Positions 50,001 through 64,000 of a stretch of DNA of 64,000 bases are shown here, piece by piece (position 1 is the stretch's first letter; each line of letters starts with the position of its first letter). The DNA is from Euwallacea fornicatus (lineage: Eukaryota; Arthropoda; Insecta; Coleoptera; Curculionidae). The translations under genes and the position numbers were made by a program. The stretch spans positions 1,106,568 through 1,170,567 of the forward strand of contig NW_027096015.1 in assembly GCF_040115645.1 (NCBI RefSeq), written 5' to 3'. Under the pieces are notes generated by a model. It did not search any database, had not been told where the DNA came from, and saw only the letters and a program-made list of their open reading frames with translations.

Positions 50001-53000
50001 GACGTTACACATCATGATTGTATCTTCTTGAGTTTCCACGAAAAATAGTACTTTATGAGCTCAAACATACAAGTTTTGTGACTTTTCACATTTTGAAGCT
50101 CGATAACTTCGGTCAATGAGGACCAAATTTCTTAATCAAAGACTCAAATGAACCATCTCGACGAGATCTTTAACATAATGATACACATCATGATTGTATC
50201 ATCTTGGGTTTCCACGAAAAATAGTACTTAATCAGCTCAAACATACAAGTTTTGTGACTTTTCACATGTTGAAGCAAGATAACTTCGGTCAATGAAGACC
50301 AAATTTCTTAATCAAAAACTCAAATGAACCATCTCGACGAGATCTTTAACATGACGTAACACATCATGATTGTATCATCTTGAGTTTCAAAGAAAAATAG
50401 TACTTTATGAGCTCAAACATAAAATTTTTGTGACTTTTCACATTTTGAAGCTCGATAACTTCGGTCAATGAGGACCAAATTTCTTAATCAAAGACTCAAA
50501 TGAACCATCTCGACGAGATCTTTAACATGACGTAACACATCATGATTGTATCATCTTGAGTTTCAAAGAAAAATAGTACTTTATGAGCTCAAACATACAA
50601 TTTTTGTGACTTTTCACATGTTGAAGCTCGATAACTTCGGTCAATGAGGACCAAATTTCTTAATCAAAGACTCAAATGAACCATCTCGACGAGATCTTTA
50701 ACATGACGTAACACATCATGATTGTATCATCTTGAGTTTCCACGAAAAATAGTACTTTATGAGCTCAAACATACAAGTTTTGTGACTTTTCACATGTTGA
50801 AGCAAGATAACTTCGGTCAATGAGGACCAAATTTCTTAATCAAAGACTCAAATGAACCATCTCGAAGAGATTTTTAACATGACGTAACACATCATGATTG
50901 TATCATCTTGAGTTTCAAAGAAAAATAGTACTTTATGAGCTCAAACATACAAGTTTTGTGACTTTTCACACTTTGAAGCTCGATAACTTCGGTCAATGAG
51001 GACCAAATTTCTTAATCAAAGACTCAAATGAACCATCTCGACGAGATCTTTAACATGACGTAACACATCATGATTGTATCATCTTGAGTTTCAAAGAAAA
51101 ATAGTACTTTATGAGCTCAAACATACAATTTTTGTGACTTTTCACATGTTGAAGCTCGATAACTTCGGTCAATGAGGACCAAATTTCTTAATCAAAGACT
51201 CAAATGAACCATCTCGACGAGATCTTTAACACAATGATACACATCATGATTGTATCATCTTGAGTTTCCACGAAAAATAGTACTTTATGAGCTCAAACAT
51301 AAAATTTTTGTGACTTTTCACTTGTTGAAGCTCGATAACTTCGGTCAATGAGGACCAAATTTCTTAATCAAAGACTCAAATGAACCATCTCGACGAGATC
51401 TTTAACATAATGATACATATCATGATTGTATCATCTTGAGTTTCCACGAAAAATAGTACTTTATGAGCTCAAACATAAAATTTTTGTGACTTTTCACATG
51501 TTGAAGCTCGATAACTTCGGTCAATGAGGACCAAATTTCTTAATCAAATACTCAAATGAACCATCTCGACGAGATTTTTAACATGACGTTACACATCATG
51601 ATTGTATCTTCTTGAGTTTCAAAGAAAAATAGTACTTAATGAGCTCAAACATACAAGTTTTGTGACTTTTCACATTTTGAAGCTCGATAACTTCGGTCAA
51701 TGAGGACCAAATTTCTTAATCAAAGACTCAAATGAACCATCTCGACGAGATCTTTAACATGCCGTAACACATCATGATTGTATCATCTTGAGTTTCCACG
51801 AAAAATAGTACTTTATGAGCTCAAACATACAAGTTTTGTGACTTTTCACATGTTGAAGCAAGATAACTTCGGTCAATGAGGACCAAATTTCTTAATCAAA
51901 GACTCAAATGAACCATCTCGACGAGATCTTTAACATGACGTAACACATCATGATTGTGTCATCTTGAGTTTCAAAGAAAAATAGTACTTTATGAGCTCAA
52001 ACATACAAGTTTTGTGACTTTTCACACTTTGAAGCTCGATAACTTCGGTCAATGAGGACCAAATTTCTTAATCAAAGACTCAAATGAACCATCTCGACGA
52101 GATCTTTAACATAATGATACACATCATGATTGTATCATCTTGAGTTTCCACGAAAAATAGTACTTTATGAGCTCAAACATACAAGTTTTGTGACTTTTCA
52201 CACTGTGAAGCTCTATAACTTCGGTCAATGAGGACCAAATTTCTTAATCAAAGACTCAAATGAACCATCTCGACGAGATCTTTAACATAATGATACACAT
52301 CATGATTGTATCATCTTGAGTTTCCACGAAAAATAGTACTTTATGAGCTCAAACATAAAATTTTTGTGACTTTTCACATGTTGAAGCTCGATAACTTCGG
52401 TCAATGAGGACCAAATTTCTTAATCAAATACTCAAATGAACCATCTCGACGAGATCTTTAACATGACGTTACACATCATGATTGTATCTTCTTGAGTTTC
52501 AAAGAAAAATAGTACTTAATGAGCTCAAACATACAAGTTTTGTGACTTTTCACATTTTGAAGCTCGATAACTTCGGTCAATGAGGACCAAATTTCTTAAT
52601 CAAAGACTCAAATGAACCATCTCGACGAGATCTTTAACATAATGATACACATCATGATTGTATCATCTTGGGTTTCCACGAAAAATAGTACTTAATCAGC
52701 TCAAACATACAAGTTTTGTGACTTTTCACATGTTGAAGCAAGATAACTTCGGTCAATGAAGACCAAATTTCTTAATCAAAGACTCAAATGAACCATCTCG
52801 ACGAGATCTTTAACATGACGTAACACATCATGATTGTATCATCTTGAGTTTCAAAGAAAAATAGTACTTTATGAGCTCAAACATACAATTTTTGTGACTT
52901 TTCACATGATGAAGCTCGATAACTTCGGTCAATGAGGACCAAATTTCTTAATCAAAGACTCAAATGAACCATCTCGACGAGATCTTTAACATGACGTAAC

Positions 53001-55812
53001 ACATCATGATTGTATCATCTTGAGTTTCAAAGAAAAATAGTACTTTATGAGCTCAAACATAAAATTTTTGTGACTTTTCACATTTTGAAGCTCGATAACT
53101 TCGGTCAATGAGGACCAAATTTCTTAATCAAAGACTCAAATGAACCATCTCGACGAGATCTTTAACATGACGTAACACATCATGATTGTATCATCTTGAG
53201 TTTCAAAGAAAAATAGTACTTTATGAGCTCAAACATACAATTTTTGTGACTTTTCACATGTTGAAGCTCGATAACTTCGGTCAATGAGGACCAAATTTCT
53301 TAATCAAAGACTCAAATGAACCATCTCGACGAGATCTTTAACATGACGTAACACATCATGATTGTATCATCTTGAGTTTCCACGAAAAATAGTACTTTAT
53401 GAGCTCAAACATACAAGTTTTGTGACTTTTCACATGTTGAAGCAAGATAACTTCGGTCAATGAGGACCAAATTTCTTAATCAAAGACTCAAATGAACCAT
53501 CTCGAAGAGATTTTTAACATGACGTAACACATCATGATTGTATCATCTTGAGTTTCAAAGAAAAATAGTACTTTATGAGCTCAAACATACAAGTTTTGTG
53601 ACTTTTCACACTTTGAAGCTCGATAACTTCGGTCAATGAGGACCAAATTTCTTAATCAAAGACTCAAATGAACCATCTCGACGAGATCTTTAACATGACG
53701 TAACACATCATGATTGTATCATCTTGAGTTTCAAAGAAAAATAGTACTTTATGAGCTCAAACATACAATTTTTGTGACTTTTCACATGTTGAAGCTCGAT
53801 AACTTCGGTCAATGAGGACCAAATTTTTTAATCAAAGACTCAAATGAACCATCTCGACGAGATTTTTAACATGACGTTACACATCATGATTGTATCTTCT
53901 TGAGATTCAAAGAAAAATAGTACTTAATGAGCTCAAACATACAAGTTTTGTGACTTTTCACATTTTGAAGCTCGATAACTTCGGTCAATGAGGACCAAAT
54001 TTCTTAATCAAAGACTCAAATGAACCATCTCGACGAGATCTTTAACATGACGTAACACATCATGATTGTATCATCTTGAGTTTCCACGAAAAATAGTACT
54101 TTATGAGCTCAAACATACAAGTTTTGTGACTTTTCACATGTTGAAGCAAGATAACTTCGGTCAATGAGGACCAAATTTCTTAATCAAAGACTCAAATGAA
54201 CCATCTCGACGAGATCTTTAACATGACGTAACACATCATGATTGTATCATCTTGAGTTTCAAAGAAAAATAGTACTTTATGAGCTCAAACATACAATTTT
54301 TGTGACTTTTCACATGTTGAAGCTCGATAACTTCGGTCAATGAGGACCAAATTTCTTAATCAAAGACTCAAATGAACCATCTCGACGAGATTTTTAACAT
54401 GACGTTACACATCATGATTGTATCTTCTTGAGATTCAAAGAAAAATAGTACTTAATGAGCTCAAACATACAAGTTTTGTGACTTTTCACATTTTGAAGCT
54501 CGATAACTTCGGTCAATGAGGACCAAATTTCTTAATCAAAGACTCAAATGAACCATCTCGACGAGATCTTTAACATGACGTAACACATCATGATTGTATC
54601 ATCTTGAGTTTCCACGAAAAATAGTACTTTATGAGCTCAAACATACAAGTTTTGTGACTTTTCACATGTTGAAGCAAGATAACTTCGGTCAATGAGGACC
54701 AAATTTCTTAATCAAAGACTCAAATGAACCATCTCGACGAGATCTTTAACATGACGTAACACATCATGATTGTATCATCTTGAGTTTCAAAGAAAAATAG
54801 TACTTTATGAGCTCAAACATACAAGTTTTGTGACTTTTCACACTTTGAAGCTCGATAACTTCGGTCAATGAGGACCAAATTTCTTAATCAAAGACTCAAA
54901 TGAACCATCTCGACGAGATCTTTAACATAATGATACACATCATGATTGTATCATCTTGAGTTTCCACGAAAAATAGTACTTTATGAGCTCAAACATACAA
55001 GTTTTGTGACTTTTCACACTTTGAAGCTCTATAACTTCGGTCAATGAGGACCAAATTTCTTAATCAAAGACTCAAATGAACCATCTCGACGAGATCTTTA
55101 ACATAATGATACACATCATGATTGTATCATCTTGAGTTTCCACGAAAAATAGTACTTTATGAGCTCAAACATAAAATTTTTGTGACTTTTCACATGTTGA
55201 AGCTCGATAACTTCGGTCAATGAGGACCAAATTTCTTAATCAAATACTCAAATGAACCATCTCGACGAGATCTTTAACATGACGTTACACATCATGATTG
55301 TATCTTCTTGAGTTTCAAAGAAAAATAGTACTTAATGAGCTCAAACATACAAGTTTTGTGACTTTTCACATTTTGAAGCTCGATAACTTCGGTCAATGAG
55401 GACCAAATTTCTTAATCAAAGACTCAAATGAACCATCTCGACGAGATCTTTAACATGACGTAACACATCATGATTGTATCATCTTGAGTTTCAAAGAAAA
55501 ATAGTACTTTATGAGCTCAAACATACAAGTTGTGTGACTTTTCACATGTTGAAGCTCTATAACTTCGGTCAATGAGGACCAAATTTCTTAATCAAATACT
55601 CAAATGAACCATCTCGACGAGATTTTTAACATGACGTTACACATCATGATTGTATCTTCTTGAGTTTCAAAGAAAAAAGTACTTAATGAGCTCAAACATA
55701 CAAGTTTTGTGACTTTTCACATTTTGAAGCTCGATAACTTCGGTCAATGAGGACCAAATTTCTTAATCAAAGACTCAAATGAACCATCTCGACGAGATCT
55801 TTAACATGACGT
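41049..55812 (+). repeat. 7,391-bp tandem duplication (42 monomers minus 1 bp)
   Basis: Copy A spans about 41,049-48,439 and copy B about 48,440-55,812. Every rare marker I checked recurs at +7,391. These are the TTCACTTG variant near 41465, the hybrid TATCTTC/TTTCCACG at 42631, GAAGACC with AAAAACTC at 42901, CACAATGATAC at 43841, TTGTGTCATC near 44554, ATTTTTTAAT at 46432, GAGATTCAAAG at 46511 and 47039, and GTTGTGTGAC near 48139. The unit length of 42 x 176 minus 1 is explained by one 175-bp monomer per copy (48,286 and 55,677). The one difference I noticed is GCCGTAAC near 51761 against GACGTAAC. Outer edges are set by TATTATC at 41048 and GTTACAC at 55813. Confidence 0.85.
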
Positions 55813-56010
55813 TACACATCATGATTGTATCATCTCGAGTTTCCACGAAAAATAGTACTTTATGAGCTCAAACATACAAGTTTTGTGACTTTTCACATGT
55901 TGAAGCTCGATAACTTCGGTCAATGAGGACCAAATTTCTTAATCAAAGACTCAAATGAACCATCTCGACGAGATCTTTAACATAATGATACATATCATGA
56001 TTGTATCATC

Positions 56011-56030
56011 TTGAGTTTCACGAAAAATAG
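56011..56030 (+). repeat. Independent 1-bp deletion monomer
   Basis: GTTTCCACG reads GTTTCACG, with one C lost. Seen once in the window. Confidence 0.85.
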
Positions 56031-59000
56031 TACTTTATGAGCTCAAACATAAAATTTTTGTGACTTTTCACATGTTGAAGCTCGATAACTTCGGTCAATG
56101 AGGACCAAATTTCTTAATCAAATACTCAAATGAACCATCTCGACGAGATTTTTAACATGACGTTACACATCATGATTGTATCTTCTTGAGTTTCAAAGAA
56201 AAATAGTACTTAATGAGCTCAAACATACAAGTTTTGTGACTTTTCACATTTTGAAGCTCGATAACTTCGGTCAATGAGGACCAAATTTCTTAATCAAAGA
56301 CTCAAATGAACCATCTCGACGAGATCTTTAACATGACGTAACACATCATGATTGTATCATCTTGAGTTTCCACGAAAAATAGTACATAATCAGCTCAAAC
56401 ATACAAGTTTTGTGACTTTTCATATTTTGAAGCTCGATAACTTCGGTCAATGAGGACCAAATTTCTTAATCAAAGACTCAAATGAACCATCTCGACGAGA
56501 TCTTTAACATGACGTAACACATCATGATTGTATCATCTTGAGTTTCCACGAAAAATAGTACTTTATGAGCTCAAACATACAAGTTGTGTGACTTTTCACA
56601 CTTTGAAGCTCGATAACTTCGGTCAATGAGGACCAAATTTCTTAATCAAAGACTCAAATGAACCATCTCGACGAGATCTTTAACATGACGTAACACATCA
56701 TGATTGTATCATCTTGAGTTTCCACGAAAAATAGTACTTTATGAGCTCAAACATACAAGTTGTGTGACTTTTCACATGTTGAAGCTCTATAACTTCGGTC
56801 AATGAGGACCAAATTTCTTAATCAAATACTCAAATGAACCATCTCGACGAGATTTTTAACATGACGTTACACATCATGATTGTATCTTCTTGAGTTTCAA
56901 AGAAAAAAGTACTTAATGAGCTCAAACATACAAGTTTTGTGACTTTTCACATTTTGAAGCTCGATAACTTCGGTCAATGAGGACCAAATTTCTTAATCAA
57001 AGACTCAAATGAACCATCTCGACGAGATCTTTAACATGACGTAACACATCATGATTGTATCATCTTGAGTTTCCACGAAAAATAGTACTTTATGAGCTCA
57101 AACATACAAGTTTTGTGACTTTTCACACTTTGAAGCTCGATAACTTCGGTCAATGAGGACCAAATTTCTTAATCAAAGACTCAAATGAACCATCTCGACG
57201 AGATCTTTAACATAATGATACACATCATGATTGTATCATCTTGAGTTTCCACGAAAAATAGTACTTTATGAGCTCAAACATACAAGTTTTGTGACTTTTC
57301 ACACTTTGAAGCTCGATAACTTCGGTCAATGAGGACCAAATTTCTTAATCAAAGACTCAAATGAACCATCTCGACGAGATCTTTAACATGACGTAACACA
57401 TCATGATTGTATCATCTTGAGTTTCAAAGAAAAATAGTACTTTATGAGCTCAAACATACAAGTTTTGTGACTTTTCACACTTTGAAGCTCTATAACTTCG
57501 GTCAATGAGGACCAAATTTCTTAATCAAAGACTCAAATGAACCATCTCGACGAGATCTTTAACATAATGATACATATCATGATTGTATCATCTTGAGTTT
57601 CCACGAAAAATAGTACTTTATGAGCTCAAACATACAAGTTTTGTGACTTTTCACATATTGAAGCAAGATAACTTCGGTCAATGAGGACCAAATTTCTTAA
57701 TCAAATACTCAAATGAACCATCTCGACGAGATTTTTAACATGACGTTACACATCATGATTGTATCTTCTTGAGTTTCAAAGAAAAATAGTACTTAATGAG
57801 CTCAAACATACAAGTTTTGTGACTTTTCACATTTTGAAGCTCGATAACTTCGGTCCATGAGGACCAAATTTCTTAATCAAAGACTCAAATGAACCATCTC
57901 GACGAGATCTTTTACATAATGATACACATCATGATTGTATCATCTTGAGTTTCCACGAAAAATAGTACTTAATCAGCTCAAACATACAAGTTTTGTGACT
58001 TTTCACATTTTGAAGCTCGATAACTTCGGTCAATGAGGACCAAATTTCTTAATCAAAGACTCAAATGAACCATCTCGACGAGATCTTTAACATGACGTAA
58101 CACATCATGATTGTATCATCTTGAGTTTCAAAGAAAAATAGTACTTTATGAGCTCAAACATACAATTTTTGTGACTTTTCACATGTTGAAGCTCGATAAC
58201 TTCGGTCAATGAGGACCAAATTTCTTAATCAAAGACTCAAATGAACCATCTCGACGAGATCTTTAACATGACGTAACACATCATGATTGTATCATCTTGA
58301 GTTTCCACGAAAAATAGTACTTTATGAGCTCAAACATACAAGTTTTGTGACTTTTCACACTTTGAAGCTCGATAACTTCGGTCAATGAGGACCAAATTTC
58401 TTAATCAAAGACTCAAATGAACCATCTCGACGAGATCTTTAACATGACGTAACACATCATGATTGTATCATCTTGAGTTTCCACGAAAAATAGTACTTTA
58501 TGAGCTCAAACATAAAATTTTTGTGACTTTTCACATGTTGAAGCTCTATAACTTCGGTCAATGAGGACCAAATTTCTTAATCAAATACTCAAATGAACCA
58601 TCTCGACGAGATTTTTAACATGACGTTACACATCATGATTGTATCTTCTTGAGTTTCAAAGAAAAAAGTACTTAATGAGCTCAAACATACAAGTTTTGTG
58701 ACTTTTCACATTTTGAAGCTCGATAACTTCGGTCAATGAGGACCAAATTTCTTAATCAAAGACTCAAATGAACCATCTCGACGAGATTTTTAACATGACG
58801 TTACACATCATGATTGTATCTTCTTGAGTTTCAAAGAAAAATAGTACTTAATGAGCTCAAACATACAAGTTTTGTGACTTTTCACACTTTGAAGCTCGAT
58901 AACTTCGGTCAATGAGGACCAAATTTCTTAATCAAAGACTCAAATGAACCATCTCGACGAGATCTTTAACATGACGTAACACATCATGATTGTATCATCT

Positions 59001-62000
59001 TGAGTTTCCACGAAAAATAGTACTTAATGAGCTCAAACATACAAGTTTTGTGACTTTTCACATGTTGAAGCTCGATAACTTCGGTCAATGAGGACCAAAT
59101 TTCTTAATCAAATACTCAAATGAACCATCTCGACGAGATTTTTAACATGACGTTACACATCATGATTGTATCTTCTTGAGTTTCAAAGAAAAATAGTACT
59201 TTATGAGCTCAAACATACAATTTTTGTGACTTTTCACATGTTGAAGCTCGATAACTTCGGTCAATGAGGACCAAATTTCTTAATCAAAGACTCAAATGAA
59301 CCATCTCGACGAGATCTTTAACATGACGTAACACATCATGATTGTATCATCTTGAGTTTCCACGAAAAATAGTACTTTATGAGCTCAAACATACAAGTTT
59401 TGTGACTTTTCACATGTTGAAGCAAGATAACTTCGGTCAATGAGGACCAAATTTCTTAATCAAAGACTCAAATGAACCATCTCGACGAGATCTTTAACAT
59501 GACGTAACACATCATGATTGTATCATCTTGAGTTTCAAAGAAAAATAGTACTTTATGAGCTCAAACATACAAGTTTTGTGACTTTTCACACTTTGAAGCT
59601 CGATAACTTCGGTCAATGAGGACCAAATTTCTTAATCAAAGACTCAAATGAACCATCTCGACGAGATCTTTAACATGACGTAACACATCATGATTGTATC
59701 ATCTTGAGTTTCCACGAAAAATAGTACTTTATGAGCTCAAACATAAAATTTTTGTGACTTTTCACATGTTGAAGCTCTATAACTTCGGTCAATGAGGACC
59801 AAATTTCTTAATCAAATACTCAAATGAACCATCTCGACGAGATTTTTAACATGACGTTACACATCATGATTGTATCTTCTTGAGTTTCAAAGAAAAAAGT
59901 ACTTAATGAGCTCAAACATACAAGTTTTGTGACTTTTCACATTTTGAAGCTCGATAACTTCGGTCAATGAGGACCAAATTTCTTAATCAAAGACTCAAAT
60001 GAACCATCTCGACGAGATCTTTTACATAATGATACACATCATGATTGTTTCATCTAGAGTTTCCACGAAAAATAGTACTTAATCAGCTCAAACATACAAG
60101 TTTTGTGACTTTTCACATTTTGAAGCTCGATAACTTCGGTCAATGAGGACCAAATTTCTTAATCAAAGACTCAAATGAACCATCTCGACGAGATTTTTAA
60201 CATGACGTTACACATCATGATTGTATCTTCTTGAGGTTCAAAGAAAAATAGTACTTAATGAGCTCAAACATACAAGTTTTGTGACTTTTCACATTTTGAA
60301 GCTCGATAACTTCGGTCAATGAGGACCAAATTTCTTAATCAAAGACTCAAATGAACCATCTCGACGAGATTTTTAACATGACGTTACACATCATGATTGT
60401 ATCTTCTTGAGTTTCAAAGAAAAATAGTACTTAATGAGCTCAAACATACAAGTTTTGTGACTTTTCACATTTTGAAGCTCGATAACTTCGGTCAATGAGG
60501 ACCAAATTTCTTAATCAAAGACTCAAATGAACCATCTCGACGAGATCTTTAACATGACGTAACACATCATGATTGTATCATCTTGAGTTTCAAAGAAAAA
60601 TAGTACTTTATGAGCTCAAACATACAATTTTTGTGACTTTTCACATGTTGAAGCTCGATAACTTCGGTCAATGAGGACCAAATTTCTTAATCAAAGACTC
60701 AAATGAACCATCTCGACGAGATCTTTAACATGACGTAACACATCATGATTGTATCATCTTGAGTTTCCACGAAAAATAGTACTTTATGAGCTCAAACATA
60801 CAATTTTTGTGACTTTTCACATGTTGAAGCTCGATAACTTCGGTCAATGAGGACCAAATTTCTTAATCAAAGACTCAAATGAACCATCTCGACGAGATCT
60901 TTAACATGACGTAACACATCATGATTGTATCATCTTGAGTTTCCACGAAAAATAGTACTTTATGAGCTCAAACATACAAGTTTTGTGACTTTTCACATGT
61001 TGAAGCAAGATAACTTCGGTCAATGAGGACCAAATTTCTTAATCAAAGACTCAAATGAACCATCTCGACGAGATTTTTAACATGACGTTACACATCATGA
61101 TTGTATCTTCTTGAGTTTCAAAGAAAAATAGTACTTAATGAGCTCAAACATACAAGTTTTGTGACTTTTCACATTTTGAAGCTCGATAACTTCGGTCAAT
61201 GAGGACCAAATTTCTTAATCAAAGACTCAAATGAACCATCTCGACGAGATCTTTAACATGACGTAACACATCATGATTGTATCATCTTGAGTTTCAAAGA
61301 AAAATAGTACTTAATGAGCTCAAACATACAAGTTTTGTGACTTTTCACATTTTGAAGCTCGATAACTTCGGTCAATGAGGACCAAATTTCTTAATCAAAT
61401 ACTCAAATGAACCATCTCGACGAGATTTTTAACATGACGTTACACATCATGATTGTATCTTCTTGAGTTTCAAAGAAAAATAGTACTTAATGAGCTCAAA
61501 CATACAAGTTTTGTGACTTTTCACATTTTGAAGCTCGATAACTTCGGTCAATGAGGACCAAATTTCTTAATCAAATACTCAAATGAACCATCTCGACGAG
61601 ATTTTTAACATGACGTTACACATCATGATTGTATCTTCTTGAGTTTCAAAGAAAAATAGTACTTTATGAGCTCAAACATACAATTTTTGTGACTTTTCAC
61701 ATTTTGAAGCTCGATAACTTCGGTCAATGAGGACCAAATTTCTTAATCAAAGACTCAAATGAACCATCTCGACGAGATCTTTAACATGACGTAACACATC
61801 ATGATTGTATCATCTTGAGTTTCAAAGAAAAATAGTACTTTATGAGCTCAAACATACAATTTTTGTGACTTTTCACATGTTGAAGCTCGATAACTTCGGT
61901 CAATGAGGACCAAATTTCTTAATCAAAGACTCAAATGAACCATCTCGACGAGATCTTTAACATGACGTAACACATCATGATTGTATCATCTTGAGTTTCC

Positions 62001-62830
62001 ACGAAAAATAGTACTTTATGAGCTCAAACATACAATTTTTGTGACTTTTCACATGTTGAAGCTCGATAACTTCGGTCAATGAGGACCAAATTTCTTAATC
62101 AAAGACTCAAATGAACCATCTCGACGAGATCTTTAACATGACGTAACACATCATGATTGTATCATCTTGAGTTTCCACGAAAAATAGTACTTTATGAGCT
62201 CAAACATACAAGTTTTGTGACTTTTCACATGTTGAAGCAAGATAACTTCGGTCAATGAGGACCAAATTTCTTAATCAAAGACTCAAATGAACCATCTCGA
62301 CGAGATCTTTAACATGATGTAACACATCATGATTGTATCATCTTGAGTTTCCACGAAAAATAGTACTTTATGAGCTCAAACATAAAATTTTTGTGACTTT
62401 TCACATGTTGAAGCTCGATAACTTCGGTCAATGAGGACCAAATTTCTTAATCAAATACTCAAATGAACCATCTCGACGAGATTTTTAACATGACGTTACA
62501 CATCATGATTGTATCTTCTTGAGTTTCAAAGAAAAATAGTACTTAATGAGCTCAAACATAAAATTTTTGTGACTTTTCACATGTTGAAGCTCGATAACTT
62601 CGGTCAATGAGGACCAAATTTCTTAATCAAATACTCAAATGAACCATCTCGACGAGATTTTTAACATGACGTTACACATCATGATTGTATCTTCTTGAGT
62701 TTCAAAGAAAAATAGTACTTAATGAGCTCAAACATACAAGTTTTGTGACTTTTCACACTTTGAAGCTCGATAACTTCGGTCAATGAGGACCAAATTTCTT
62801 AATCAAAGACTCAAATGAACCATCTCGACG

Positions 62831-62840
62831 AGATTCTTTA
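62831..62840 (+). repeat. 1-bp insertion monomer
   Basis: GAGATCTTTA reads GAGATTCTTTA, giving a 177-bp monomer. Seen once. Confidence 0.85.
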
Positions 62841-63228
62841 ACATGACGTAACACATCATGATTGTATCATCTTGAGTTTCCACGAAAAATAGTACTTAAT
62901 GAGCTCAAACATACAAGTTTTGTGACTTTTCACATGTTGAAGCTCGATAACTTCGGTCAATGAGGACCAAATTTCTTAATCAAATACTCAAATGAACCAT
63001 CTCGACGAGATTTTTAACATGACGTTACACATCATGATTGTATCTTCTTGAGTTTCAAAGAAAAATAGTACTTTATGAGCTCAAACATACAATTTTTGTG
63101 ACTTTTCACATGTTGAAGCTCGATAACTTCGGTCAATGAGGACCAAATTTCTTAATCAAAGACTCAAATGAACCATCTCGACGAGATCTTTAACATGACG
63201 TAACACATCATGATTGTATCATCTTGAG

Positions 63229-63241
63229 TTTCCAACGAAAA
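63229..63241 (+). repeat. 1-bp insertion monomer
   Basis: TTTCCACGAA reads TTTCCAACGAA, giving a 177-bp monomer. A related hybrid, TTTCAACGAA without length change, occurs near 63583. Confidence 0.85.
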
Positions 63242-64000
63242 ATAGTACTTTATGAGCTCAAACATACAAGTTTTGTGACTTTTCACATGTTGAAGCAAGA
63301 TAACTTCGGTCAATGAGGACCAAATTTCTTAATCAAAGACTCAAATGAACCATCTCGACGAGATCTTTAACATGACGTAACACATCATGATTGTATCATC
63401 TTGAGTTTCAAAGAAAAATAGTACTTTATGAGCTCAAACATACAAGTTTTGTGACTTTTCACACTTTGAAGCTCGATAACTTCGGTCAATGAGGACCAAA
63501 TTTCTTAATCAAAGACTCAAATGAACCATCTCGACGAGATCTTTAACATGACGTAACACATCATGATTGTATCATCTTGAGTTTCAACGAAAAATAGTAC
63601 TTTATGAGCTCAAACATAAAATTTTTGTGACTTTTCACATGTTGAAGCTCTATAACTTCGGTCAATGAGGACCAAATTTCTTAATCAAATACTCAAATGA
63701 ACCATCTCGACGAGATTTTTAACATGACGTTACACATCATGATTGTATCTTCTTGAGTTTCAAAGAAAAAAAGTACTTAATGAGCTCAAACATACAAGTT
63801 TTGTGACTTTTCACATTTTGAAGCTCGATAACTTCGGTCAATGAGGACCAAATTTCTTAATCAAAGACTCAAATGAACCATCTCGACGAGATCTTTAACA
63901 TGACGTAACACATCATGATTGTATCATCTTGAGTTTCCACGAAAAATAGTACTTTATGAGCTCAAACATAAAATTTTTGTGACTTTTCACATGTTGAAGA

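Larger units (their letters stand above)
21676..64000 (+). repeat. 176-bp satellite array, right arm
   Basis: The same satellite resumes in register after the retrotransposon and runs off the window edge mid-monomer. The CACATCATG landmark goes from 21676 to 63909, which is 240 x 176 minus 7. I count nine 1-bp deletions and two 1-bp insertions, which accounts for the shift exactly. The variant sites are those of the left arm, plus alleles seen only here, such as CTTGGGTTTCC, CTCGAAGAG, CTCGTCGAG, GGTCGATGAGG and GAGATTCAAAG. No gene, RNA gene or other mobile element was seen in these 42 kb. Higher-order duplications inside it are listed separately. Confidence 0.98.

Overview
This window is satellite DNA from a eukaryotic, probably insect, genome. 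One apparently complete non-LTR (LINE-type) retrotransposon of the R1 clade is embedded in it. The host call is an inference: R1-clade elements are typical of arthropods. The order cannot be determined from this sequence, and no host gene is present.

Layout. Positions 1-16034 are head-to-tail copies of a 176-bp monomer of about 34% G+C, with 91 consecutive periods and no net indel. Positions 16035-21675 are the retrotransposon, visibly richer in G+C than the satellite. It comprises a 5' UTR, ORF1 (16428-18431, nucleic-acid-binding protein with three zinc knuckles), a 26-nt spacer, ORF2 (18458-21475, APE-type endonuclease plus reverse transcriptase plus CCHC knuckle), a structured 3' UTR and a 30-A tail. 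A 13-bp target-site duplication (13-15 bp allowing for ambiguous A's) flanks it. Positions 21676-64000 are the same satellite, resuming in register. This arm holds about 240 more periods, with nine single-base deletions and two single-base insertions, which together explain the net shift of -7.

The satellite has structure above the monomer. Rare variants recur at exact multiples of 176, which reveals nested tandem duplications: offsets of 1,232 (7 monomers), 1,936 (11), 2,816 (16), 3,168 (18), 3,520 (20), 3,872 (22) and 7,391 bp (42 monomers minus one base). The 7,391-bp block at about 41.05-55.81 kb is present twice in tandem and looks almost identical. The retrotransposon lies inside the second copy of a 2,816-bp duplication, so the equivalent unoccupied site is still visible at about 13,206.

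How the parts work together. ORF1 protein would bind the element RNA. ORF2 endonuclease would nick the bottom strand of the satellite, next to a palindromic ATCATGAT. The reverse transcriptase would then copy the RNA from its poly(A) end. Both ORFs are open with nearly all catalytic residues present, so the copy looks young and possibly competent. The best candidate for something undescribed is an R1-clade element whose home may be this satellite, comparable to known clade members that live in rDNA, telomeric or microsatellite repeats. One copy cannot prove specificity.
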